A stretch of DNA of 64,000 nt from Streptomyces sp. NBC_01451 (GCF_036227485.1 NZ_CP109479.1:7130001-7194000), one strand, 5' to 3'. Positions 17,089-27,600 are shown, numbered from the stretch's first letter. Numbers and translations: made by a program. The notes: generated by a model from the sequence alone, not told the origin.

Positions 17089-17964
17089 TCAGTGCACGGA
17101 GTGCTCCTCCGACGGGAACGTCCCGCCGGTCACGTCCTCCGCGAACGCCTTCGCCGCGTTCCCCATGACCTCACGCAGATTCGCGTACTGCTTGACGAAC
17201 TTCGGCATCCGCCCGCCGGTCAGCCCCAGCATGTCCGTCCACACCAGCACCTGCGCGTCCGTCTCCGCCCCCGCCCCGATCCCGACCGTGGGGATGTGCA
17301 GCGTCCGCGTCACCTCCGCGGCCAGCTCCGCCGGGACCAGCTCCAGGACCACCGCGAACGCGCCCGCGTCCTGCACGGCCTTCGCGTCCCGCAGCAACTG
17401 CTGGGCGGCCTCCTCGCCGCGCCCCTGGACGCGGTAGCCCATGGAGTTCACCGACTGCGGGGTCAGGCCGATGTGGGCCATCACCGGGATGCCGGACTCG
17501 ACCAGCAGCTCGATCTGGCGGTGCGAGCGCTCGCCGCCCTCCAGCTTGACGGCACCGACCCCGGCGTCCTTCACCAGCCGGGTCGCCGAGCGCAGCGCCT
17601 GCACCGGGCCTTCCTGGTAGGAGCCGAAGGGCAGGTCGCCGACGATCAGCGCCCGGCTGGTACCCCGGACGACCGCCGCCGACAGCATGGTCATCTCGTC
17701 GAGGGTCACGGGCACCGTCGACTCGTACCCCAGGTGACAGTTGCCCGCCGAGTCGCCGACCAGCATGACCGGGATACCGGCCTCGTCGAATACGGACGCG
17801 GTCATCGCGTCGTACGCGGTGAGCATGGGCCACTTCTCGCCGCGTTCCTTGGCGGCGGTGATGTCCCGGACCGTGATGCGGCGTGTGCCCTTGCCCCCGT
17901 ACAGCGCGTTCGTCGCGTGGGTGCTGCCGGCGGGGGCCTGGTGGGCAGGCTGAAGCTGCGTCAT
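17089..17964 (-). CDS. panB: 3-methyl-2-oxobutanoate hydroxymethyltransferase
   Basis: 291 residues from ATG 17964, with a GGAG ribosome site 8-9 bp upstream; the longer frame to 18138 is rejected. PanB marks: metal-binding D in VMLVGDSAGNCHLGYEST, D in IVGDLPFGSYQ, K in GAVKLEGGE, H in VMAHIGLTPQSVN, and the late VGIGAGAETDAQVLVWTDMLG. It makes ketopantoate from alpha-ketoisovalerate using methylene-THF, the first step of pantothenate and hence CoA synthesis. It is a stand-alone gene here; the length fits the decameric enzyme. Confidence 0.96.
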   Translation of the reverse strand: MTQLQPAHQAPAGSTHATNALYGGKGTRRITVRDITAAKERGEKWPMLTAYDAMTASVFDEAGIPVMLVGDSAGNCHLGYESTVPVTLDEMTMLSAAVVRGTSRALIVGDLPFGSYQEGPVQALRSATRLVKDAGVGAVKLEGGERSHRQIELLVESGIPVMAHIGLTPQSVNSMGYRVQGRGEEAAQQLLRDAKAVQDAGAFAVVLELVPAELAAEVTRTLHIPTVGIGAGAETDAQVLVWTDMLGLTGGRMPKFVKQYANLREVMGNAAKAFAEDVTGGTFPSEEHSVH

Positions 17965-19869
<1,905 letters not shown>

Positions 19870-19972
19870 GCGGCGGGGGAGGATCGACGCAGGACACAGG
19901 TTTCGGGGCCGCGCGAACTCAGGCCTCAGGGCTCAGGACACAGGACACAGGACGAGGAAAGGAGCAGGTCGC

Positions 19973-20590
19973 GTGAACCTCGCGGACGGCCTGGGCGGTC
20001 GGAGCGGCACCCGTGGCCGCCCCCGGAGCGAAGCCGTGGAGCGCTCCATCATCGAGGGCGTGATGCAGCTCCTGGAGGACGGCGTGCCGCTCGCGGACAT
20101 CTCCATCGAGCGGGTGGCCCGTACCGCCGGTGTCGGCAAGGCCACCATCTACCGCCGCTGGCCGGGCAAGGAGGAACTCTTCGTCGACGTCATGCGCGTC
20201 ATGGAACCGGTCGACCCGGAACTGCCCGGCACGTCGGTGCGCGACGACCTGGTCGTGCTGCTGGAGGTACTGCGCCGGCGCGGACTGGCCAACCGGTCCT
20301 CGGCATTCCTGCACAACGTCCAGGCCCAGGTGAAGAGCAGCCCCAAACTGTGGGCCGCGTACCACGCCACCGTCGTCGAACCCCGCCGTCTGCTCGGTGC
20401 CGAGGTCCTGCGCCGCGGCCAGCGGAACGGCGAAGTGCGTTCCGACATCGATGCCTCGATGATGTACGACCTCTTCCTCGGGCCCATGCTCCTGCGCGCC
20501 GTGCTGCGCCCCGAAGGGGACCTGCCCGAGGGTCTTGCCGAGCAGATCGTCGACACATTGCTGGAAGGTCTGCGGCCGGCCGCCCCGTAA
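19973..20590 (+). CDS. TetR-family transcriptional repressor
   Basis: 205 residues from GTG 19973 with AAAGGAGC about 8 bp upstream; the frame continues to 19532 but that part is antisense-like overlap with the efflux gene. HTH: SIERVARTAGVGKATIYRRWPGKEELFVDVM at about residues 44-74. The ligand-binding C-terminal half resembles the TetR_C group (VEPRRLLGAEVLRRGQRNGE). It probably represses the upstream MFS pump via the palindrome at 18228-18246. Short CAGGACA repeats precede the start and have no clear role. Confidence 0.9.
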   Translation: MNLADGLGGRSGTRGRPRSEAVERSIIEGVMQLLEDGVPLADISIERVARTAGVGKATIYRRWPGKEELFVDVMRVMEPVDPELPGTSVRDDLVVLLEVLRRRGLANRSSAFLHNVQAQVKSSPKLWAAYHATVVEPRRLLGAEVLRRGQRNGEVRSDIDASMMYDLFLGPMLLRAVLRPEGDLPEGLAEQIVDTLLEGLRPAAP

Positions 20591-20807
20591 TCGGGAATTC
20601 GTACGCCTGTCGGGCCGGGAGACGCCCGACTGTGCGTGTTTCGTCACAGAGGACCGTCTGCGGGGGGCAACCGGAACTGGTCGTGCCGACTTGTTCGTCA
20701 TCGTCCCCGTACGGCCGTCATGGGACGGCGAGATCGGAACCGATCATCCCCTAGGGTCTTAGACGCGGGGGACGGACGGTATGCACGGCAGGTTGTGAGG
20801 CGACGGT

Positions 20808-21869
20808 ATGGCCCAGCAGGCGTACATGACGGAGACGGACAACGGAGGCTCGGGACCCGAGCGCCGGGGACCCCGGCTTCGGCGCCTGATGAGCCGTCTG
20901 ACGGCCGGCTGGCGGGACGATCCGAGAATCTGGCGCCGGGGTCTGATCACTGCGGCGCTGGCGATCCTGCTCGCCCTGGTGATGGTGCTGCACGCGCAGA
21001 TCCCCAACCGGATCGGCAACCTCGGCAGCCTCAGCGAGACGTTCCTGCCGTGGTTCGGCATCATCTCCGTACCGCTGCTGCTCGTCGTCGCGCTCATCCG
21101 GCGCTCCGCGACCGCGCTGATCGCGGTCGTGCTGCCCACGGCGGTCTGGTTCAACCTCTTCGGCGGGCTGCTCGGCAGCAACGCCGGCACCGGCGGCAAC
21201 CTGACGGTGGCCACCCACAACGTCAACGCCGAGAACCCGGACCCGTCCGGCACCGCCCGCGAGGTGGCGGGCTCCGGCGCCGACCTCCTCGCCCTGGAGG
21301 AGCTGACGACCACGGCGGTCCCGACGTACGAGAAGGCCCTCGCGTCGACGTACAAGTACCACTCGGTGCAGGGCACGGTCGGCCTGTGGAGCAAGTACCC
21401 GCTCAGCGCCTCCCGCCCGGTGGACATCAAGCTGGGCTGGACCCGCGCGATGCGCGCCACCGTCGCGACACCGGAGGGACCGGTCGCGGTGTACGTCGCC
21501 CACCTCCCGTCGGTCCGCGTGAAGCTGGAGGCCGGGTTCACGGCCCGCCAGCGCGACAAGAGCGCGAACGCGCTGGGCGAGGCGCTCTCCGACGAGACGC
21601 TGACGCGCAAGATCCTGCTCGGCGACCTCAACGGCACGATGAACGACCGCGCGCTCAACGCGGTCACCGCCCAGATGCGCTCCACGCAGGGCGCGTCGGG
21701 CAGCGGGTTCGGGTTCAGCTGGCCGGCGTCGTTCCCGCTGGCGCGGATCGACCAGATCATGGTGCAGGGCGTGGAGCCGGTCAGCTCCTGGTCGCTGCCG
21801 CGCACGGCGAGCGACCATCTGCCGATCGCGGCGCGGGTCAAGATTCCGGCATCGGCAACCGGCTCGTAA
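20808..21869 (+). CDS. Membrane-anchored endonuclease/exonuclease/phosphatase family protein
   Basis: 353 residues. ATG 20808 is used; ATG 20826 is an alternative. Three N-terminal membrane helices (GLITAALAILLALVMVLHA, LPWFGIISVPLLLVVALI, ALIAVVLPTAVWFNLF) precede an extracellular EEP domain. Catalytic motifs: N in VATHNVNAENPD, E in LLALEELTT, the D/N pair LLGDLNGTMND, and DH in RTASDHLPI. Such exported Mg-dependent phosphodiesterases may act on nucleic acid or on phosphoinositide-like lipids. No partner gene is apparent. Confidence 0.85.
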   Translation: MAQQAYMTETDNGGSGPERRGPRLRRLMSRLTAGWRDDPRIWRRGLITAALAILLALVMVLHAQIPNRIGNLGSLSETFLPWFGIISVPLLLVVALIRRSATALIAVVLPTAVWFNLFGGLLGSNAGTGGNLTVATHNVNAENPDPSGTAREVAGSGADLLALEELTTTAVPTYEKALASTYKYHSVQGTVGLWSKYPLSASRPVDIKLGWTRAMRATVATPEGPVAVYVAHLPSVRVKLEAGFTARQRDKSANALGEALSDETLTRKILLGDLNGTMNDRALNAVTAQMRSTQGASGSGFGFSWPASFPLARIDQIMVQGVEPVSSWSLPRTASDHLPIAARVKIPASATGS

Positions 21870-21911
21870 CCCGGCGGAACGCCGGGGGAATACTGGGCCT
21901 GGCAGGCTTTG

Positions 21912-21945
21912 TTCCGTACTTGAACTTAAACTGTACGGAAGTACG
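21912..21945. promoter_or_regulatory. Overlapping inverted repeats in front of the 21979 efflux gene
   Basis: TTCCGTAC (21912-21919) and GTACGGAA (21933-21940) form a perfect 8-bp inverted repeat with 13-bp spacing. A second one, CGTACTT (21915-21921) with AAGTACG (21939-21945), overlaps it. The spacer is unusually AT-rich. The block lies 33 bp before the transporter start and looks like a repressor operator. No regulator gene is adjacent. Confidence 0.65.
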
Positions 21946-21978
21946 CCCGCCGCACCCTTCGAAAGGCCCCGCGCTCTG

Positions 21979-23271
21979 ATGTCCCGGCCCACGCCGACCA
22001 CGCCGCCGACCAAGCTCCCGAAGGTACCCACTGCGTCCGCCCGCAGGACCACACCCCTGGCCCTGCTGGCCCTCGCCGTGGGTGCCTTCGGCATCGGCAC
22101 GACCGAGTTCGTGATGATGGGCCTGCTGCCCGACGTCGCCGACGACCTGGCCGTCTCGATCCCGTCCGCCGGGCATCTGGTGTCGGCGTACGCGCTCGGC
22201 GTCGTCATCGGTGCCCCGCTGCTCGCGGCGGTCACGGCCCGGGTGTCGCGCCGCAAGGTCCTGATGGGCCTGATGGGCCTGTTCATCGCGGGCAACGCGC
22301 TCTCCGCGTTCGCGCCGGACTACGACTACCTCCTCGCCGCCCGCTTCCTGAGCGGGCTGCCGCACGGTGCCTTCTTCGGCGTGGGCGCGGTGGTGGCCAC
22401 GAGCATGGTGGCCCCGGAGCGCAAGGCCCGCTCGGTCTCCCTGATGTTCCTGGGTCTGACGGTCGCGAACGTGGTCGGCGTCCCGGTGGCCACGGCCATG
22501 GGCCAGCAGCTCGGCTGGCGGGCGACCTTCCTCGGCGTGAGCGTGATCGGCGTGGCGGCGATAGCGGCGCTGGCGCTGCTGATCCCGCACGACCGGGTGG
22601 GAGCACCGGCGGCGGGCCTGCGCGGCGAACTGGCCGCACTCCGGTCGCTGCCGGTCTGGCTGGCCCTCGGCACGACGGTGGCGGGCTTCGGCGCCCTGTT
22701 CTCGGCGTACAGCTACATCACCCCGATGCTCACGGACTCCGCCGGATACGCCGACTCCAGCGTGACCCTGCTGCTGGCGCTGTTCGGCGTCGGCGCGACG
22801 ATCGGCAACCTGGTGGGCGGCCGGCTCGCGGACCACTCGATGCGGGGCACGCTCTTCGGCGGCCTGGTGTCACTGATCGCGGTCCTGGGCGCGTTCCCGC
22901 TGCTGATGAGTACGGCGTGGAGCGCGGCCCTGGCGGTCGTACTGCTCGGCGTGGCGGCGTTCGTCACGGGCTCACCGCTCAACCTGATGGTGATGGAGAG
23001 GGCGTCGACGGCCCCGTCCCTGGCTTCCTCCGCCAACCAGGCGGCCTTCAACCTGGCGAACGCCGGGGGAGCGTGGATCGGCGGCCTCGCCCTGGCGGCG
23101 GGCTTCGGGGTGACGTCCCCGGCGCTGGTCGGCGCGGCCTTGGCCCTGCTGGGTCTGGGCGTCGCGGGGATCTCGTACATGGTGGACCGCCGCGCGGTGA
23201 CTCCGTCGGCCGGGCGGGAGCGTGTGGTGGCGTCGCACGTGCCTGTGCGGGCGGAGAAGGTGCACCACTGA
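21979..23271 (+). CDS. MFS efflux protein of the AraJ/chloramphenicol-resistance type (DHA1)
   Basis: 430 residues, 12 helices. TM1 contains the DHA1 mark AFGIGTTEFVMMGLLPDVA; motif A is degenerate (ARVSRRKVLMGLMG). The TM4-5 region LPHGAFFGVGAVVATSMV and VPVATAMGQQLGWRATF are characteristic of CmlA/AraJ-like proteins. It likely exports a small molecule such as an amphenicol or sugar derivative. Expression is probably controlled by the overlapping inverted repeats at 21912-21945. Confidence 0.9.
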   Translation: MSRPTPTTPPTKLPKVPTASARRTTPLALLALAVGAFGIGTTEFVMMGLLPDVADDLAVSIPSAGHLVSAYALGVVIGAPLLAAVTARVSRRKVLMGLMGLFIAGNALSAFAPDYDYLLAARFLSGLPHGAFFGVGAVVATSMVAPERKARSVSLMFLGLTVANVVGVPVATAMGQQLGWRATFLGVSVIGVAAIAALALLIPHDRVGAPAAGLRGELAALRSLPVWLALGTTVAGFGALFSAYSYITPMLTDSAGYADSSVTLLLALFGVGATIGNLVGGRLADHSMRGTLFGGLVSLIAVLGAFPLLMSTAWSAALAVVLLGVAAFVTGSPLNLMVMERASTAPSLASSANQAAFNLANAGGAWIGGLALAAGFGVTSPALVGAALALLGLGVAGISYMVDRRAVTPSAGRERVVASHVPVRAEKVHH

Positions 23272-23345
23272 GGGGTCGATCTCCCTCCCACCCTCCCGCC
23301 CGTTTACGGCCCGTTTCCCGGGCTCTCGACTCGGCCCCTCCCCGC

Positions 23346-23996
23346 CTACGGCAGCTTGAGCTCTTCACTGGCTCCCGTCACCCAGCGCAGCACGCCCTGC
23401 GAGTCGGTGCTCTCGGCCAGCTCCGCGGCTTCCTTGAGCAGCGCCGCCGCGTCGTCCCGCCGCTCCTGCTGGGCGGCCACGTACGCCAGCCCGACGAGGT
23501 TCGCCGCCACCCCCGGGAGGAATCCCAGCTCCCGGCGGAGGCGGGTGGACTCCTCGAAGCGCGCACGGGCCTCGTCCAAGCGGCCGGCCATGTGGTCGGC
23601 GAAGCCGAGGTGACGCAGGGCGTAGGAGGTCGTCAGCCGGTCTCCGGCCCGGGTCGCGAGGCCGAGGGCACGCTCGAAGGCGGGCACGGCGGCCTCGGAG
23701 TCGTCACGGACCACCTGGTGGAAGACGCCGACCCAGAACACCGCCTCCCCCTCGCCCCGGACGTCCCCGAGCCGCCCGTACAGCTCCACCGCACGCTCGA
23801 ACAGCTCCAGCTCCCGCGCATCCTCGACCCGCTCCTCCAGGAAGCGCGCGTGGATCACCTTGCCCCGGGTCAGCGCGAGGTCCGCCTCGACCCCGTCGAG
23901 GTTCCGGTCGGCGGACTCCAGCACACTGCTGTCACCGCCGAACACGGCACGTTCGTAGAGGAGTTGGGCTTGCTCGATTCGCTCGTCGGCAGTCAT
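23346..23996 (-). CDS. Tetratricopeptide-repeat protein
   Basis: 216 residues from ATG 23996 (MTADERIEQAQLLYERAVFG); the open frame extends to 24035. At least four TPR-like helical pairs are visible (e.g. ELFERAVELYGRLGDVRGEGEA, AVPAFERALGLATRAGDRLTT, ARARFEESTRLRRELGFLPG, DDAAALLKEAAELAESTD). It is all-helical, without signal peptide or catalytic motif. It is presumably a protein-protein adaptor of unknown role. Confidence 0.8.
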   Translation of the reverse strand: MTADERIEQAQLLYERAVFGGDSSVLESADRNLDGVEADLALTRGKVIHARFLEERVEDARELELFERAVELYGRLGDVRGEGEAVFWVGVFHQVVRDDSEAAVPAFERALGLATRAGDRLTTSYALRHLGFADHMAGRLDEARARFEESTRLRRELGFLPGVAANLVGLAYVAAQQERRDDAAALLKEAAELAESTDSQGVLRWVTGASEELKLP

Positions 23997-24172
23997 GCGG
24001 TGAGGGTATCGACCGCGTGGGACAGCAGTCCGCACAGTTTTAGGGTTCTGCGGGCCCGGGTGGCGGGGTGAACGCCGCTGATGGCCGATGAGTTTCGCCG
24101 CGGCCCGGAGTCAGTCATGGTGAACAGGCCGGAAACCAGTACCAGCCACGAGACGCACGCAGGAGACCCGAG

Positions 24173-24745
24173 ATGCGCACCCTTGTCAGCACCGCTTTCG
24201 TCTCGCTCGACGGAGTCGTGGAGGCCCCGGGCGGCGAGCCCGGCTACCGGAACGCCGGGTGGACCTTCAAGGACATCGAGTTCCTCCCGGAGGCCTTCGA
24301 GATCAAGGGCCGGGAACAGAAGGAGGCCGCCGCGATGCTGCTGGGCCGGACCAGCTACGAGTCGTTCAGCCCGGTCTGGCCCGACATGGCGGACTTCGCC
24401 GACTACAAGGTGATGCCCAAGTACGTCGTCTCCACCACCCTCACCGAGGACGCCCTGGTGTCGAACTGGGGCGAGACCACGATCCTGCGCTCGCTCGACG
24501 ACGTCGCCGCACTGAAGGAGACCGAGGGCGGCCCGATCATCATCCACGGCAGCGCCACCCTCACCCGCGACCTCTCCGACGCCGGCCTCATCGACCGCTA
24601 CCACCTGCTGGTCTTCCCGCTGCTGCTCGGCGCGGGCAAGCGGCTGTTCAGCGGCACGGACAAGGACACCCAGAAGCTGAGGCTCGTCGAGTCCGAGGTG
24701 TACGCCAACGGCCTTCAGAAGAACGTCTTCGACGTCGTCCGCTGA
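24173..24745 (+). CDS. DHFR-like reductase (RibD C-terminal family)
   Basis: 190 residues, ATG 24173 with GCAGGAGAC upstream. The fold is marked by VSTAFVSLDGVVEAPGG, AMLLGRTSYESFSPVWPDMADF, KYVVSTTLTEDALVSNWGETTI, GPIIIHGSATLTRDLSDAGLIDRYHLLVFPLLLGAGKRLF. These are the conserved blocks of the RibD_C/YyaP group of NADPH-dependent reductases. The substrate is unknown. The family is abundant in Streptomyces and usually monocistronic, as here. Confidence 0.9.
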   Translation: MRTLVSTAFVSLDGVVEAPGGEPGYRNAGWTFKDIEFLPEAFEIKGREQKEAAAMLLGRTSYESFSPVWPDMADFADYKVMPKYVVSTTLTEDALVSNWGETTILRSLDDVAALKETEGGPIIIHGSATLTRDLSDAGLIDRYHLLVFPLLLGAGKRLFSGTDKDTQKLRLVESEVYANGLQKNVFDVVR

Positions 24746-24803
24746 CGGCCCGCCCTCGGGCGGACCGCGGTGACCACGACGTGCACGCCGCCCGGCCACG
24801 CGG

Positions 24804-25028
24804 CTAGTCCCGCTGGGCGGCGAACAGTTCCAGGTGTGCGCAGGTGGGGCAGCGGTAGGCGTCGATCTGCCAGTGCGGTCGGCCCATCCTCTTGGCGCCG
24901 CCGAGCGGGCCTCGCTGAAGGGGGCCCGCGATCCACCGTGCGAACCCGCGAGCGCCTTGTCCGGAGTCCTCGACGAAGCCCGGCTCCAGCCCCACCGCAC
25001 CGCATTGGGTGCACCGTATGTTGTTCAT
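24804..25028 (-). CDS. Small zinc-ribbon protein
   Basis: 74 residues, ATG 25028. CTQC near the N-terminus and CPTC near the C-terminus (AYRCPTCAHLELFA) form a two-knuckle zinc ribbon. The middle (RGFARWIAGPLQRGPLGGAKRM) is basic. Similar short proteins are conserved and uncharacterised. It is convergent with the DHFR-like gene. Confidence 0.7.
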   Translation of the reverse strand: MNNIRCTQCGAVGLEPGFVEDSGQGARGFARWIAGPLQRGPLGGAKRMGRPHWQIDAYRCPTCAHLELFAAQRD

Positions 25029-25138
25029 TGTCGGAGTGTAGTGAGCGGCTGCGGGCGTTGATCATCGGGACCGTTTCCCGTCGCCCTCATCCCGCGTGAC
25101 GCGCGACAAACGGGGAAACGATCGCGCGCGTTGGCCGA

Positions 25139-25495
25139 GTGATGAGCGGCTGGTTCGGGCACACCTTCCCTATGACCGAGTTCCCTATGGCCGAGCAGTC
25201 GCCGCAGAGTGAGGACCACTGCAACTGCAGCATCGAGATCCGCGAAATCGTCCTGATCCGGGGGACCAGTTTCTGCCGTACCTGCCGGCGTAGTGCCGAA
25301 GAGGCGGCCGGTCTCAGGCCGCGCTTCAGGCGCAGGAGGAACGTGCGCAATCCCGCTGCGGGCCTCTCGGAGCCCGAGTCCGGTCCGGAGACGCGACCGG
25401 ACGCAGCGCCGGCGCCCGAGCCTCAACCCGAGCCTGAGCCCGAGCCTGGGCCCCAGCTCAAGCCCGAGCCGAGGCCGGGACCGCCAACGCTGTAG
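25139..25495 (+). CDS. Possible small Cys-containing protein with Pro-Glu tail
   Basis: Up to 118 residues from GTG 25139 (internal ATGs at 25142 and beyond are alternatives). The N-half holds HCNCSIEIREIVLIRGTSFCRTCRR, a plausible metal-binding pair of C-x-C and C-x-x-C. The C-half is a low-complexity Pro/Glu repeat. There is no clear ribosome site. It may be a real small gene or an open frame by chance. Confidence 0.35.
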   Translation: MMSGWFGHTFPMTEFPMAEQSPQSEDHCNCSIEIREIVLIRGTSFCRTCRRSAEEAAGLRPRFRRRRNVRNPAAGLSEPESGPETRPDAAPAPEPQPEPEPEPGPQLKPEPRPGPPTL

Positions 25496-25591
25496 GTCCG
25501 GCGTACGCGTCGGCCTGTGAGCTCGCGGGGCACGCTGCGCACTCCAACCGGCGCAAGAGGACAGGCGGCGTCCGGTGACTCCGAGGCCGGG

Positions 25592-25673
25592 CCTGCCGAA
25601 GGCCGGAAGTCTGCCGAAAGGCGAAAGCCTGCCGAAGGCCGGAAGCCTGCCGGAAGTGGTTCCGTCCGGCAGG
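25592..25673 (-). terminator. 18-bp tandem repeats ending in a hairpin after the arabinofuranosidase gene
   Basis: Units CCTGCCGAAGGCCGGAAG at 25592-25609 and 25628-25645 flank a variant at 25610-25627, and a partial unit starts at 25646. The partial unit's CCTGCCGGA (25646-25654) pairs with TCCGGCAGG (25665-25673), a likely terminator for the gene whose stop is at 25701. Confidence 0.6.
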
Positions 25674-25700
25674 CCCTCGGGGCGGGGGTGGGGGTGTCGG

Positions 25701-27200
25701 CTAGGGGGCGATGTCCCACTGCTGGCAGGTGTTGTCGAGTTGCTGCCACTGGCGGACCACGGTGCCGTTGGCTGTTCCGCAGTTCGTGACGTCCAGTGTC
25801 ATGCCGGTGTAGACGTTGCTGATCGTGTAGTGGCTGCCCACGTGGGTGACGTCCCACTGCTGGCACTGGTTGCCGAGCGACGCCCACAGCTGGACGGCGG
25901 TGCCGTTGCTCTGGCCGCAGTTCTTGTCGTCCAGGACCGTGCCGCTGTTGACGTTGGTGATGGTGTAGTGGCCGTTGCCCGCACTGGCGAACTTCCACTG
26001 CTGGCAGGTGTTGCCGAGCGACGCCCAGAGGTCGATCGAGGTGCCGTTGCCGGTACCGCAGTTCACCGCGTCCAGGACCTTGCCCGAGTTGGTGTTGGTC
26101 AGCCGGTAGGCGGTGCCGGCGACGGGGAAGGCGGCGGTCGGTGTGGTGTAGCCGACGGAGGTGATGTTGGCCTGTACGGCGTTGTCGGCGGCGTCGGTCG
26201 GGTAGCCGGCGGTCATGACGCCCTCGAAGAAGGAGCCGTCGGAGCCGTTGCTGTTGTCACCGCCGGTGCCGAGGACGATCGCGCCCTCCTTCTGCATCGG
26301 GGTGTATCCGCCCAGGTTGGGCAGGGCTCCGTCGTACCAGGTGGTCAACGACCCTGATTGCGCGTTGCCGCCCTTGAGGGCGTAGGTCGTCGTGCCGTTG
26401 TTCTTGAGCAGGGCCGTGACGAACTCGCTGCTGTTGCCGGTGTTGCTCGGGTAGGAGCCGTTCGCTCCGAAGAAGAGCCCGTTCTCCAGGTCCGCCTCGA
26501 CCCAGGGGCCCGATCCGGCACCCGAGCACGAGAACCAGCACTCCGTACCGAAGTTGAGCGCGTCCATGTGGCCGTTGCCGGTGTCGTTGCCGGACGTCTC
26601 GGCGTTGCCGTAGTCGAAGCAGCACCGGTTGTTCACGTGGTGGCCGCTGGTGACCATGTACATACCCTCGGGGCTGCTCCCGGTGGCGACGCCCGTCGTG
26701 CTGTTGTCGCGGTAGCCGACGCCGGCCGACACGAAGATCCCGTAGGCCGCGTGCCCGCCGACCGTCACCGGCAGCGCGTTGGCGATGGCGCCGACGTCCT
26801 GGCCGCCGTTGCCGCCCGGGCCTTCGACGGTGAGGTCGTTGTGCCTGGCGCTCTGGTCGTAGATCTCCGTGATGACGCACGTCGTGCCGGAACAGAAGGA
26901 GTCCTGCGCCGCGGCGTTGGCGTAGCCGCCCGCGGTGAGGGTGCCGATGTTGGTCGTCGTGGCGTCCGAGGCGCGCTTCACCTGGTAGAGGGCGCCGCTG
27001 TAGGCGGCGTAGAGCGCGCGTGTGGTGCTGTGCGCGGCGACGCAGGGCGTGCCGGCCGCGGCGTAGATGTCGCACGGGAGCGAGGTGGCGGCCTGCGACG
27101 GGCCGGCGGCGCCGACCAGGAGGCCGGCGACCACCGCGATGGTCGCGCCGACCGAGAGAAGTATCCCTCTGAGGCGTTGACGACGTGAAAGAGAAATCAT
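25701..27200 (-). CDS. Secreted alpha-L-arabinofuranosidase (GH54-like) with C-terminal ricin-type CBM13
   Basis: 499 residues from ATG 27200. A signal peptide (ends about PSQAATS, residue 37) precedes an AbfB-type catalytic domain: SLPCDIYAAAGTPCVAAHST, LYAAYSGALYQVKRASD, CVITEIYDQSARHNDL, CCFDYGNAETSGNDTG, FFEGVMTAGYPTDAADNAVQANI. The EIYDQS and YGNAE segments carry likely catalytic acids. About 130 C-terminal residues form a beta-trefoil with three CQQW motifs and DxxxCGxxNGT repeats. It would release arabinose from plant arabinoxylan outside the cell. Fungal GH54 proteins usually carry CBM42, so the CBM13 is notable. Two AGCGCTAACA operators lie upstream. Confidence 0.88.
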   Translation of the reverse strand: MISLSRRQRLRGILLSVGATIAVVAGLLVGAAGPSQAATSLPCDIYAAAGTPCVAAHSTTRALYAAYSGALYQVKRASDATTTNIGTLTAGGYANAAAQDSFCSGTTCVITEIYDQSARHNDLTVEGPGGNGGQDVGAIANALPVTVGGHAAYGIFVSAGVGYRDNSTTGVATGSSPEGMYMVTSGHHVNNRCCFDYGNAETSGNDTGNGHMDALNFGTECWFSCSGAGSGPWVEADLENGLFFGANGSYPSNTGNSSEFVTALLKNNGTTTYALKGGNAQSGSLTTWYDGALPNLGGYTPMQKEGAIVLGTGGDNSNGSDGSFFEGVMTAGYPTDAADNAVQANITSVGYTTPTAAFPVAGTAYRLTNTNSGKVLDAVNCGTGNGTSIDLWASLGNTCQQWKFASAGNGHYTITNVNSGTVLDDKNCGQSNGTAVQLWASLGNQCQQWDVTHVGSHYTISNVYTGMTLDVTNCGTANGTVVRQWQQLDNTCQQWDIAP

Positions 27201-27296
27201 CGTTGATCTCCGTTCCTTTTGGGCATGACGAATACCCGAGGTGCCGCTCACTGGATCGGGGTTTGGCGCAGCGGAAACTTCGTCGCGAGTGCGTTC

Positions 27297-27310
27297 TGTG
27301 AGCGCTAACA
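27297..27310. promoter_or_regulatory. LacI-type operator upstream of the arabinofuranosidase
   Basis: TGTGAGCGCTAACA differs by one base from the perfect palindrome TGTTAGCGCTAACA. Such GCGCTAAC palindromes are typical of LacI-family sugar regulators. It lies 97 bp before the gene start. Confidence 0.6.
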
Positions 27311-27456
27311 TTTTCTGCGCTCAGGAGGAGGCCGGCGAAGGTTGGGGAAGTTCGTTGTACGGGACTTCGGAAGACCGGTGGCTGTACCTGGAGGTCAGGT
27401 GGCCGCCAGTATGTCTCCGGTGTGAAGTTGCGTCAATATTTCCGGCATGAGTCGCA

Positions 27457-27470
27457 TGCGAGCGCTAACA
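27457..27470. promoter_or_regulatory. Second copy of the AGCGCTAACA operator
   Basis: TGCGAGCGCTAACA shares GAGCGCTAACA exactly with the copy at 27297-27310, 160 bp away. Paired sites could allow repression by looping. No LacI gene is in the immediate surroundings. Confidence 0.55.
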
Positions 27471-27537
27471 ATTCGTCAAGCGTCAGCCAAAAGGTCGTCA
27501 AATTCCCGGGCAGAGAAGCGCCTCACTGGAATTCGAT

Positions 27538-27600
27538 CGAAATGCCGAACGCTGCGCGATCGAAATACCGAACCGAATTGAATTGCTCGAAATTCCGAAC
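27538..27600. repeat. Three direct repeats CGAAATNCCGAAC
   Basis: CGAAATGCCGAAC (27538-27550), CGAAATACCGAAC (27561-27573) and CGAAATTCCGAAC (27588-27600) differ only at the central base. They lie in the 467-bp gap 27201-27667, between the arabinofuranosidase promoter and the nadE 3' end, in a patch much richer in A and T than the surroundings. The rest of the gap holds the two LacI-type sites and nothing else I recognise. Confidence 0.75.

Noticed and set aside
27538..27600. CRISPR array
   Set aside because: Repeats are only 13 bp and spacers 10-14 bp; no cas gene is near. No CRISPR array was seen anywhere in the window.
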